This document shows positions 11,879 through 25,165 of a stretch of DNA of 64,000 bases, one piece after another. The notes beneath the pieces were generated by a model. That model was not told the origin of the DNA, did not search any database, and saw only the letters and a program-made list of their open reading frames with translations. Every line of letters starts with the position of its first letter. The stretch's first letter is position 1. Source of the stretch: Neelides folsomi (Eukaryota; Arthropoda; Collembola; Neelipleona; Neelidae); assembly GCA_034687125.1 (NCBI GenBank), contig JAQGBZ010000080.1, positions 153,104-217,103 on the forward strand. Reading direction: 5' to 3'. The position numbers and the translations under genes were made by a program.

Positions 11879-13075
11879 AACATGATTCTTTACATCTTTA
11901 GATTTGTTGTAATTTTTAATAAAAACTCTAATTATTGAACGTATTTAACATTAATAAAACAAAAATTACTGAAATTCGTTATTTTCACATTTTTTTATAT
12001 AAAAAACATATTATAACCATTCATATAAAACATCTATTTCCTTTAAAGCCATTTAACTAATTTCTGATATAAGGTATACCTGTATACTAGAACAAATGTT
12101 TAATATACGGTACAAAACACACCCAACTAATAAAGCAAACAATTAATCCTTATTCGATAAATTCATTTTTAATGAGAGTAATGACCAAAGAGCGACACGT
12201 CTTAATGTACATACGTTAAAAAAGAGCGAACCAAGTTATAAAACATGGATATAATGAAAATATTTTTTTAATATATTAAGTATACGCACTCGCACAACAA
12301 GAACATTTATGAGTTGATAGTGAAAGCTGTTAACGCGTTAGCGATTTCATTTAAATGACTAACTGTAAGATTGTTTGACTTGTAATTAATCCACTTTCCG
12401 AGCACTCCAAGTACTCTTATTACCATTTGCCATTTTTTACAACTTAAAATCATCGGCCATTGGCATCATTGGATATGCTTTGGGGGCTTGGGTTTAATGA
12501 ATGAGAACTTCTAACCTGTTAAATGATTTCAGATTTAATGAAATCTTTTTCATCCACTCGAGGCAAAATATCATTTTATAAAACATTCAACTTTCTTAAA
12601 CACCATTTTCATCAATCCTTTTAACTTTTATTGCTCTTTATAAAAACCCTCAGATCATACGCTCAACCTGGCTCAAAGATGAACCTTTTCTCTTCAGTTT
12701 TTACTCTTTGTGAATTGACTTCAATAGTCCTCATATTTGCTTATCTGTAATTTCATTAAGTTTATAAATCAAGCAAATTGTACTTCTTGTGTGTGACAAT
12801 GCATTTAAGTTCATAAAAGAAATAAAACGAAATGATAACAAAGGTTTATTTAATTTTTCATGTGCATTTTGCATTGCAATGCATTGAGGATAGGGCTATG
12901 CCTATGCTATGGCTATGTTATGCTGTAGCGTTAACATTTGAGGTGGCGCCACCACACGGCAACCGGCTAATAAATAAGAGATCGGAGTTGTGCGTGCTCG
13001 TACTCAAAACCAACCCTCGCTCTCTGCGGGTTTTATTCATCGACTACAACCACCGACGTCTCAATAAGCGTCAGG
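11879..13075. other. intergenic, includes RpS16 promoter
   Basis: AT-rich until about 12.88 kb, then GC-richer toward RpS16. The proximal part has repeated CTATG-like units (12896-12925) and a perfect 12-bp palindrome GGTGGCGCCACC at 12942-12953. No other gene recognised. Confidence 0.5.
13014..13025 (+). promoter_or_regulatory. possible 5' TOP-like pyrimidine tract of RpS16
   Basis: CCCTCGCTCTCT lies about 50 bp before the ATG at 13076. Ribosomal protein mRNAs usually begin with C followed by pyrimidines (5' TOP), which couples translation to TOR signalling. The exact cap site cannot be seen from sequence. Confidence 0.35.
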
Positions 13076-13818
<743 letters not shown>

Positions 13819-16800
13819 TTGTGTATTTCATATTCTGAATGTTGGGATTTTTTGCGGACCATCGTATTAAAAATCTGATTAATTATCTTATCGTGTATTC
13901 ATTTGAAGAAACTGGCATTTAATTAAAAGTAAAATATTTTTATTATGTCAATTTTAACAAATTCAGATCATTTGTAATGGAGTAGGCAATTTATTTATTT
14001 TTACTCACTATTTTTACCTTAAAAGCACTTTTCACTTTTACATTTAATTTTTGCAAACGTTAAAATATTTATAAGACATTTACCATTACTAATGTACTTT
14101 TTAATTAAGCATTCTTAATTCATACAATTATAATAAGAAACAATTCATTCATTTAAAGAAGTCACTTCATACATCGGTAGTCGGTACTTCATACAGAAGA
14201 CTAGTATTTTTGGAGATTAATATTTAATTTTTAAAGCAAAGAAGTTTAATGTTCCAAATCTTGATACAGACATGTAGGTATAGTATATTTAAACATGCCT
14301 TCCTTTTGTTTTATATCTATTATAGTTCCATTATGAAGGGCATGAGAAAGGCGTATAATTTTCTGCATTTGATGGCACTTATTTCTCTGTATTTTAAAAT
14401 GCATAGTAAAAGTATGCCATCCATTAAATCATGTTCATATAGCCAGGCTAAATTAATTCATTAATGCAAGAAAGCTCACAATGAACATATTTTTTGAGTT
14501 AACTCTTGGTGTACATTTAGCTTTTGAGTAATTTGGCTGAATTGATAATGCATACTACGGAGTGTGTGGAGGAATGATATACACACGGTTATTACTACAA
14601 TATTTGTCCTGTAATATACATCCTCTTTTTAACCTCCTGATCTTGATGGTTAAAGAGTGTAAAAGAGAAAAAATAAATAGCTCAGAACGAGACTGATGCG
14701 AATGAACGATATACAACCTTACTTCATGTTTCTCGCTGTGTTGGTAAAAAGTAAAATTTTTCTCGACTTCATCTGGGTAGGGCAGGTCTTTGATGAGCAA
14801 TTAAGAGCACAGAGGCTGAACCTGAGAAAATAATAAAGAATCTCAAAACCATCAGGAATGAAATGAGAGAGAAGCAAACAAAAGAGAAACGAGGTAAGAG
14901 CTTCCGTTGATTCCCCCTCAAGTCTCCTAAATAATCCCTAATCTCCCTCTCATCATCCTTTGTCCTCCACCTGAGGAAATATCACAATAATGGAAATCTG
15001 AGGTTTGGCTCTGCCCCGGTTCGGCCGCTCCCCATGTGTCGCTTCTCGATAATTAGGACCCATCCCTTAATCATTTATCAATTAGCTCTCCCCATTGTCC
15101 GCGTCCTGCCTCAAGAAATGTTGGAGACAATTAGAACCCACGTCAAGTGTCAACATTCGGGCAATGAAAAAAAGATCATTCTCCGCAAGTCATGCACAAA
15201 ATTCTCACAAGGATTTCAAAATCAGAACTCAAACTCCACTCTCAATTTCTCTCATTTACACGCATTGCAAATATTTAGGAGGATGAAATACGACGACACG
15301 CATTTCAAATTTACATTCTTCGACATCTCATTCTTCGAAACTATTTTATTATGGTACTTGGTATTTGATATTTGCATCCAGAGGGTTTATTTCTCACCTC
15401 CGGTTATGAAATTAATCGAGTTGGATTTGAGTCATTTCATTAAAGATGCTTCTTTCTGAATATGACTTTAACGTGAGACGGCGGAGTTTGGTAATCCAAG
15501 TAGGGAAGTTTCATTCGGATGCTCAAAACAATGATTTTGCCCCTTCAACCATGCATAATTTATTCGCTGGCACTGCGTGTAAGGAGTAATGAATCTAATG
15601 AATAGAGCCATGCAGATTATTCCACTTCTGACAATTGAGGAATGTTTCAAAACTCTGCTTTTTGGAAGTTGTAAATCGTAACGGGGAAATTAGTCTTGTG
15701 GCACTCTTTGCATCAAATTTGCACTTTGATATTAAGTGTGGGAGTACGAAGCAGGTATTTTATTATTGTTGCATATTGTTTAAGTAATGTGCCAAGTATT
15801 TATAAAAGTTTTTTGCCCTTATCTTATTGTTTTTAGACAAAGTTCTTAAATTCAGCTATCGCCTATTCCGCATTCATTAAAGACCTGTCTACTGATTTGA
15901 TGATTTACAACTTAGTATAAAAATCGAGATAAAATTTAAAAAAAATTATCCAATATTGTTCTACTTGTCGAAATCCATTTTCATCTACACTTGAATAAAA
16001 TGAAAATAAAAGTAAAGGTTAGATTATGAACGTTAATCTGTTGATTTGATTTTATGAATTTGAAAATGAGGTAAGAATTAAGATCATAATTTATAAAATG
16101 ATTAATGATTGAAGAGATTTCATAAATAAATATAACAAGTCTTATGTAAAAGATTTCATCGAACGGTGGAACATTATGAATCAACTTTCGACCTCTTAAG
16201 ATTAAATTCCCATTGTAATTATATTAGGGCACCAAAGTACCTTCATTCCGCTAAAATAGACATCAACAGGATGTTCTCCAATCTCCAATGTACAAAATCC
16301 ATCTCTATTATGTTGTAGGAATTTTAAGTTAAATAGGTAGAAAGTCTTGAGCAAATGAGTTAAAAAAACTTCGATCTCATTGTAAGTGTGAAGAGAGAGT
16401 ATAGGGATGATATTATATTAAAGTTTAATATTAATTGGCCTAGAGGGGGATTTATCAGATTGTCAGACGGGGAACTCTCGGCCTCTGCCTCCGTCGTGCT
16501 CCAAGGGACGAAGTAAGAACAACCACGCAGTCTAATCATAACAAACGAGTGAAATTATAAAAAAGCCTTTGTGGAAAATCCCTCGTGCCAAATCCTAAAT
16601 GAGTATATTTGGTCCATTGTATTTTGGCGAGTACCTCGCTTGTTTTGCTCTTTACTTCGACAGCGGAGATAAGTAGGGGAAAGAGTTTTGTACTTATTAG
16701 TAAAAATCGGAAACAAGAGCGAAGCGGAAAAATCTTTTTGGAGAGGAAATTGCTTAAATCAACATTATTATACAAACTAACATATTACATACTGGGTGTA

Positions 16801-17413
16801 TGGTACAATCGTACAATGTATTTATTAATATACATTTTTGTAAGGGGAAATACTTATATGGAGTAGTTCTGTGTATATTTGCCAAGCAGAGGGCGGAAAA
16901 TCTTTCCTAAACTCATTGTCAGATTGTTAATTCATTGTGTCCTGCCAAAATTTTGGTTTACTTCACACGGACTTATCGGCTCCTCGAGCAGATAGGAAGA
17001 GATCCATTACGGAATTATTAGGCAAAGTACTTTCGTCACTTTTGGAAATCCAAATGCATAATTGGATTAATAAGATAAGATGAGGGGCGGTTGTGGGCAC
17101 GTTGTTGGTCCGGGGGTGCGGGAGTGAGGAACTCTTCAGTTTTAATCAACACTTTTTGCGAGGATCCTCCTCAGTGGCTTCGTGGTTCTTGCACGAACCA
17201 CTTGTCCCTCCTCCTCCCTCATCAACTCATCTCTTTATCGTCTTTTTATTAAATACACATCAATTGTGAGTGAAAGTGAGTGACCGGTCGAGTGATTATT
17301 CTCAATAACTTTATAGAGACATGGACAAAGATGGGTTAGTGGAAATTTGTATTTACCCTTAATACGCTCTCCGAGATCCCAGTGAAATAAGGGTAGAGCG
17401 AATTGTAAATACC
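13819..17413. other. large gene-poor region
   Basis: About 3.6 kb without a supportable gene. The longest open frame (15034-15459, +) has no family resemblance, signal or splice context. A GC-richer patch at 17.08-17.25 kb precedes His-rich gene 1 and contains the short hairpin GTGGTTC-TTGCAC-GAACCAC (17182-17201); it may be promoter sequence. Confidence 0.5.
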
Positions 17414-20400
17414 ATGAGTCGGCAAAGAAGATTCACCGGTCGGATGAAAAAGCCTTTCTTGAATGTAAGATTCTGTTTCAATCTTGTCTTTAATATTCAA
17501 TAGTGGAATTAATCTTATATCTTATTTGAATGCCTCATTCGTTTGACCTGGAATGAGAACTCGTCTTCATTACTTTGGACGGATGTTAATCATTTAATCA
17601 TTATTATTATTGTTGTTGACATTTGATACATACTTGTTTAAGTGAAGACCAACTTGTTTCATTTTTTGACAGAATCAACAAGAATTCTCCACAATTTTAA
17701 CAAACGACCTTTTCTATTGATTATATATTCTAAAGCACAAATAAATCGAATCATGTTACGTTTAATATTCATGAGACCAAATGTCTAAATGAATATTATT
17801 AACTTAAAACAATTTTTAAGAACAAGTTTGCTTTGGGCTTAGCTTAACTCTATGGGTTAATGGGTCAATATTGAGATTATATAGTATGAGATAATATTTA
17901 ATTGAATTATCAGAGGTATTTTTATTTTAATCTAATTACTTTAACAAAATAATATACACTTCATGACCAATAACAAAGATAGTCAAGCAAAGAGTTAAAA
18001 AAACGAGGTTTTAGAGTCGTCGTTCCTTTGATAATTATCGAAGCAAATTGACAAGAATGCCAAATTGATTTTTGCATTCCTCGATCTAGATTCATTGAGT
18101 GACAAAAACAAAAGAATTGACACGAAGGAATTAGAATAAAGTATATCCAACTGTGAGCGTTTAAGTTTTTATTGTAAAAACAATAATGTTCGTTAGTAAG
18201 AGAATGTACAGAATGTCATCACCTATTATTATAGCAAAAAATTGGAAAGCATATAAATAATGTGGCAAAGAAGAGGACAAAGGAAAATTATTAAGACACA
18301 TTTATATTAAAAAAAATTAATTCATTTATAATGTTAGTCGTTTTGCGAAATTAAATAAGGAGCAATTTGCGGTTTTATGATGGGCTAAGTTGGATCTCAA
18401 TTTTACGCCACATTTAACTTAATAAACGATGTTTCAATTTGGGTTATTTGGTTCAATCTTTTCTTAAAGTGTTAACTTCTTTGATTAAAGCCGCAATCAG
18501 GATAGATTCAACATTATAGTTAACTTAATGAATTGAATGTATCGATGCTTTTCAATTTATTCAAGTAGACTCTACTTACATTTAGAGTAATATATATATT
18601 TATCTACTCTATTATAACAAAACAACAACAATAACAAGTTGTTACATTTTTGTTAATTAGGTTTGGCCTGCGAGTTTATTCATCGCCCTCGTCCTAGTCT
18701 CATTCTCCCTTCCTTCCCAAGGGTCATCCGACACGTCCAAGTCGGAAGAGACACCTTCAAAGAACGAAACAGAAACCACAGAATATTCATATGAGGACTC
18801 TTCTACTAATAACGGAAAAAGAAACTCTTCGATCTCCGGGGAAGACTCATTAGAAGAATTCGAGTCAGAAGAAAGTGCTTATTACAGAAAAAGGTGAGTT
18901 TCTTTGTTCTTATTAATAAATTTTCCCTTGAGAGTGCTAATCAACGTGTTTGACAAAGACGGCAGCTGTTTCGCGAAGACATTCCCCATCACAGACCACT
19001 GAGCGGAAACACGTATGCTCAACACCATGGGTGAGTCTTTAACGAGATTGTCAGAAGTTGAATCTGTAAAAGTGGGATCTTGAGAAGAAGAAACAACTCA
19101 TCGTTTTAATAATCAAATGTAGGTTTCCTCATGCTGGGCGATTCAATGAGAACGGCCGGCTGATCGTTCCTCCAATGCCCAATCCCGCCTCTGCTCATCA
19201 CGAACAAAACAATCACAATCACGAGCATGAGCACAATGATGATTTTCATACACAAAACGAAATCGTTCACGAGTATCCGGTGGAATACGGAAAATTCCTC
19301 CATCACAGCCATGGACATGAAATTCACGTAAGAAACGTTTTTGACTTTTACTTTCAAAAGACAATCGACAATGGAACAGTGTTCAAAATGAAAAACATTA
19401 AATGAGTAAACAAGATTTAATCTAAAGTTTAATTAACAATTTCTATTACCTAAAGAGTAATTTAAGTATAATAAGCATATTATGGAAATTTACAATAGCA
19501 AAATAGGGGGGTTTTATTAGTTATTGACGTGACCATTGTTATGATTAATCCCAGAAGAGGGGAAATTCTATTTTATTAATTATTAACGTGACCATTGTTT
19601 GGATTAGCACGGTGGAGAAGAAAATTACGCTCCTGCTCATGGGTACGGTCCACCTGAGCACCACGCCATAATCGAAGAAGTCCCGCACCACCAGAACCAC
19701 CAGAACCACCAAATTCATCAAAATCATCAAAATGACCATCACGAGGAATATATTCCTGTTTACGAGAAACCTAAAGAAGTTATTAATCTCCATAACCAAG
19801 TGCACCACGGACACGGCCACCATCACCAACCGCAAGGATACCGTCCTAATTACGGAAACGTAGAAGTTTTACCAGTAAGATCACTTCCATTCATTTTCTC
19901 CCAGGTTGACAATGTGCAATTACCTGATTGCGCTTCATCTTTGATAAACTACCAATAAATGAGAAATTGTAAATAAGAGCTTTATAGGAAAAATGCTAAT
20001 GACAAATGCCGGATTGGAGTTTAATGACATTAAGGATTGTAAATTCATTTTTATAACCACAGATTCCCATTCCCCTTCCTGTTTATCACGGGGGACATTA
20101 CAAGTCACATAGGCACCATAAGTATCGACATAACCCGCGGCCCAAGTACCGACACAAGCGACCGAGACATCATCATCATCACTACCAGCTATATCCTATA
20201 AGACACTATGGTCGCCACAAGATCATCCACATCCCCATCATCAGGTACGGAGCTCATCGGAATAAAGGCCATAAAGGAGCCTTCGCATGGTTTGCAGGTA
20301 AATGGACCTTACAATACAACTCTCATGTTTCCACAAACAACTTGCTATGCGTGCTTAATGTTCCAATTTCCTTTTGGCTATTAAATACGGATTATGCGAA

Positions 20401-20496
20401 GCAATGCAATAGCGGAATTAATTTTTCTTTTTATTAATTTTTATATATACAGATTTCCCCCTGAGGAGAAAACTACGCCGACGTCGAAATCACTAA
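17414..20496 (+). CDS. His-rich secreted protein 1, cuticular-type
   Basis: Function not assigned. Exons 17414-17464, 18661-18893, 18959-19030, 19123-19327, 19608-19874, 20063-20297 and 20453-20496 give 368 aa with consistent phases. The first 17 residues are basic; the hydrophobic stretch that follows (ASLFIALVLVSFSLPSQG) makes a signal peptide. Then come a Ser/Glu-rich acidic segment, His-rich segments (HNHEHEH, HHQNHQNHQIHQNHQN, HHGHGHHH), and a basic Tyr/His region (HHKYRHNPRPKYRHK, RHHHHHYQLYP), ending in the basic tail RRKLRRRRNH. Such composition fits metal-binding or sclerotised matrix proteins of arthropod cuticle, which is inference. A second His-rich gene lies about 8 kb downstream with similar style. 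Confidence 0.78.
19512..19607 (+). repeat. duplicated 3' splice-site region, His-rich gene 1
   Basis: Two ~37-bp copies (19512-19549 and 19571-19607) share TTATT and ACGTGACCATTGTT plus GATTA in order, offset by about 58 bp. The second copy contains the acceptor used by exon 5. The first is followed by another AG (19553-19554), but its use would shift the frame. Confidence 0.6.
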
Positions 20497-23400
20497 AAAG
20501 ACATTAAAGCGGCTTCGTAATACTATTATTTTTCCTTTACATTTTATACTTTTATTTCCAACCTGCCAAAGGTAAAGGAAAGTTTGCAAGCTTTTTGCCT
20601 CAAAACTTAAAAGTGCTCTCCTGCTCAATGTCTTCCTTTACCCAATAAATCGAAAAATGTGTTTCTTGGTGGTTGAAGACTTAAGCTAACGATAAGTCTA
20701 TTATGGAAAGTTAAGTCAAATTGAGTCTGAAGTAAAGCAAGTTTAATAAGGTGGAAGACCAAGAGGACGGAAGAACGTGATTGAAGGGATGACTTGCATT
20801 ACCAACGTTGATCAACATTCAACATGTATCGTTTATGGTTAGTGTGAAGTTAAAAGTAGTTTATCTACGTGCAGAAAGACGGCCAAGTGACAAAGTGATT
20901 ACTAATTTACCAACTTTCAGGAAACGTCATTAGCTTCAATTTTATATTTTAAATAAATATCCTGAAGATTGTGGACGGGGATTTACTAATATTACATAAT
21001 TGCCGACAGAGCCTTTAAATGCAAGGAACTAAATATTATATTTTTGTACGTGAATGAAAAATTATATCAAGATAAAACAATTTTGTAATTGTAAAAGTGC
21101 ATCTTAATTAAAACTAGAAAATGTATGCCATATTAAGTTTAGAAAAAGAATAAAAGTTTCTTGAATCTCAAATATAAAAAAAATCCATTAGAATCAAAAG
21201 CATCCGTCATATTCATAAATATTTAATAACCCAATTTTTTAACATAGGAAAGTTGGGAAATGGGTTTGAGCAAATTACGCGTAATAATTATTTAATAGTT
21301 TGATCATATCAGAACATTCAAAAGTCGCAATCATCATTATGATGTCGGTAGACAAGACATGGGAAGTGTTAAGGAATTAATCGTTTTTATTACCACCTGA
21401 CTCTGTCATTCATTTCCAAACTCTCATCCTGATTGCATCCTGCACATGCACTGACTGAGAATTAACTTCCAAACCGACTCAAATCCCAATCGTAAAATTG
21501 AGAGCAATTCCGATCCCCACACACCTCCGTAACGACAATAGGTGAACTATTACGCCTTATAAGGCGGTCGGTCGATCTTCTATATGACAGGCACAATTTT
21601 TAATTCCGGCTCCTTGAGGTTTCCATTAAGTTCCCCATTATCGTCCTCGAGTCAAGTCATATACTTTTCCAAGCCAAGTTTCGTCAATCAGTTCAAATGA
21701 GGAAATGAAAGTGCAATAGCCTTTTACATGCATGCATTGTGCAGAATTACTATTTTTTATAACTTATTCCCTACCTATGTGGAAAATTAAAAAAAAATGT
21801 TCTGAATAAATTACACGTATGATTGGCACGAATCTGTGAAGAATCAGAAAAGAACTTGCACTCTTTTTATTATTGTTAACTTTCATTCAATAAATTCAAT
21901 CGAATTGATTTTTTTTTCAAGATTAAGAATGTTAGATCATGAAGCCAAATCAACTTTCTTGGATTCCCAGAATTCGACATTATTTTTAAAACCCTAATAA
22001 AAATGGGACAATTATGCTCAAAAGGAAATAATAATAAATGTAGTTTTCCATAAATGCTCTTCATCCTATTAAGTCGTTAAACTACGTGTTTGATGATTAA
22101 GTAATTTGAGTGTGGAGGACCAAAGGAGTAATTTGAGGGCAGAGAGGGAAAGTTGGATTCATCTTTGTTACCTTTCCCTGTCTTAAATGAGGTCTAAATT
22201 AAGTCTTGTTTGTACGAGATGCGGTTCATTATTTCTTCGCTCTGCTCGTACAGATCCTTAATCTAACTTAAGTTAGCATCTTTAAGTATGATTTATCATA
22301 ATAAGTAAATAGCCAGGATTGTGTTGATTGTCTGTTTTTCTTTCAACCCTTGACGTCTTGTTAGGGCCATCACGTTCTCGTTCTAATCAATTACAAACAT
22401 TCTGTTGAGGGAATTAAATAATTTGGGGAATAGAAAAGAGAGCGGAAAGGAGGCGTGGAAGATTTCCTTTAAATGTAAGCGGATTATTAGGTCTTTGACA
22501 GAGTTGATTTAAATCATTTCATCTCTCAATCAATCTCGGCAAGGCTTCTCGCTTACTCACTCCCCATCTCAATGGAACTCAATTACGAAGAAGAGGAATC
22601 CCGTCCCCACTTCCCAAACCTCACGGAAATCCAAGTCTTCTTTTCTATATAATCACTAATCACTCTTTCATTAACTTTCTTAACGATTTCCCATTTCCAT
22701 CAATGGACTAAATGGGATTTTCTCTTCTTTCTCTTCAAAATTATCTTGTGGTTCGCTTAATTGACACATTCACAACTCTTTCATAATCTGTAATGCACCT
22801 CCCATAATATGCCATCAGCCATTATAATTATGATCTTTTTAATCATCACATTTCCACCATGTAAATCTTGTAAAATGTGGTAATGAACCCAATAGCAATA
22901 TTGTGACAAATCTTAAAACATTGTAATCTACATTAATTATTATAAATATAGAGATTAATTCCGTTTTATGATACCTTTGATAATAAAGACATCGGTCAAA
23001 TCATATCAAATGACAAGATATCATTTTCTTATAATCGAGTTGTTTTGTCTTTATAATTTGTTCATATTTTCAACATTCTGAAGTTTGAACCTTTTTACGA
23101 ATTTTCACACAGAGTATCATACATGAGGCTTTTTCACCTCAACGATATAAAACTTGTGTAAAAATTATCCCATAGTAGTCAACATACTTAAGAGTTATTT
23201 CAAAAATATCATAAAAGTTCATATAAATATTAATACAGTGAATACGCGAGAGAGACAAAAGTTGGGCGTGTGACTGTGACTTGCATTACTTCGCAATAAT
23301 TGTACAAACTTTCATTGAAGAGAAAAACAAATATAAAAGAATCGAGCACGCATTACGGATGTGTAAAAATTCGAGTATTTTTCTTATTTAGAGCGCGTGC

Positions 23401-25165
23401 AGTTTCCCACAGTTCATTTACGCAAGATAAAAGTATACAGAAGTATCGTGCTTACATACATAATACATACCATGTATGTATGAGCAAATAAATATAATAC
23501 TCCTTTTTTCTGGATTTGATGCATGTATAATGGGGTTGAAAGTGAATCGAAGATCTTTGTGATCCAAGACCATTTAAAGCGATTGTGTAATTAGCTCTTG
23601 GGGATGATCTTTCAAGTCTTCATTTTTCCCGAAATCCCGAGCAAAGCGGATTACAATTGGTTAGCTAGTAAGTATAGTATATGAATTACAGCAACATTTG
23701 GCTCTCCTTGGTTTACCAACCTTTTTGTTTATAATTTATCTTATCTCAAGTGAAGTGGGGTGAAGTACGAGGGGATTCTTTATTCGTGCGACATGCGATG
23801 AAGGAGATTCTGAGAGTCAATTAGTTTCTGGCAAACAAACTTATAGGGACCATTATTCACATTTCGAACCTTATTAACTCCATTTTATTGCTAAACAAGT
23901 AAAGTAAATTAACCCATAATGTTGAGATTGAAAAGCTATTAAGGACAACTTGTTGGAGTGAAATACAAACAAACGGGAGAATACGAATGCGATTGTAAGT
24001 ATAAAATAAATAAACAAACACTGACAACTGATTGAGTTCCAACTTGTTTTATACTCTTCATTTAAGATGTTATTTTGTAGGTATATTACAGATTATACCA
24101 ACTTCTCTTAAATATAGGAGTAATGAAAATGAGTTAGTGACTTTGGAAATTTCTCAATAAACAAAAACTTTCAATTCTTTAAATAAAAAACCCAATTCTC
24201 GGTATTCCTGCAATGTTCTCTAAAGTTGAAAAGATTTAAATTTCATTGAATTTCATTTTTCGAAAATTCATTTTTTTGTTTATTTGAGAAATTTCCTAAG
24301 TTACTAACTCATTTTCATTACTCCTATATTTAAGAGAAGTTGGTATAATCTGTATATAAAATGTATTACTGGGTAAACGCACATGTACCATCAACTTTAC
24401 ATTTATTGTAAAAAGTTTATATGCATCTGCATTTGTAATTAACTATAAGGGTATGTAAATAAAGAAGGGTCGTCATTAAATATTTATGTAAAAGTACTTA
24501 TGATATATTAGATGTGTACAGCATCTTATTTTTGTCCCTTTCGCAATTTAGAAGATTTATAAAAACCTTTTAAATGTCACCTTTGACCGCTATGAGACAT
24601 AATATTTTAAACTGCTAATTATGTTAACTTGTTAATAACAAAGTACTAAAGACGCATCAATGCAACGAACCAGAAATTCTAATTTAACAACAAAATTCAA
24701 TTAGTATTAATACGTAACTCTGCAAAAGGTTAAATTAAAAATTATCATTTTCTTCGAGAAAAAAAATAAACCATTTGCCTAAAATACTCGCTAACAATAA
24801 ACGGATACACATCTGATAGTCATTTCAAGTAATAAATTCTGCTTACGATTAATTAATTCAATACAAACATGTTAATCATTAATTTATTTATAATAATGAA
24901 GATGAAAGAATTAAAAAATATGAAAATTATCATAAACATTATATTTACTCTCCACACGGATTTGACAATTGATATAAATTTGATATATATCAATATTTTA
25001 TAGGTAATCGCTGTTTTATATAAAAACGAACAAAAAAGTAATACTAGACTGGTATACAAAATATTTAGAAATTTTAACTTAATAATTTTACTATTTGCAA
25101 TGAGATGTTGTAGATTATTACAAGATGTTAATTTTGCAATTTTTGGTTGTGCGTAGAATTGTTTC
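20497..25165. other. large gene-poor region
   Basis: About 4.7 kb of mostly AT-rich sequence without a supportable gene, apart from the MITE at 24089-24352. A perfect 14-bp palindrome CGCCTTATAAGGCG occurs at 21553-21566 in a GC-richer patch (21.4-21.7 kb) of unknown role. Confidence 0.5.
24089..24352. mobile_element. 264-bp MITE with TA flanks (Tc1/mariner-like)
   Basis: Left arm about 24089-24175 and right arm about 24263-24352 are near-perfect inverted repeats that begin CAGATTATACCAACTTCTC. Each end is directly flanked by TA (24087-24088 and 24353-24354), the target duplication of Tc1/mariner elements. The arms make up about two thirds of the element; the short centre has no coding potential. 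The high arm identity suggests a fairly recent insertion. Confidence 0.85.

Noticed and set aside
14334-14464. Small frame with a signal-like start (MKGMRKAYNFLHLMALISLY)
   Set aside because: Only 43 codons, no cleavage site context, homolog or splice sites; AT-rich flank makes chance likely.
15034-15459. 141-codon open frame (+)
   Set aside because: No family resemblance, signal, domain or splice context; composition looks like unselected sequence in a gene-poor region.
22572-22652. Short frame MELNYEEEESRPHFPN
   Set aside because: Only 26 codons, no neighbouring exon or splice partner found, so it cannot be told from chance.
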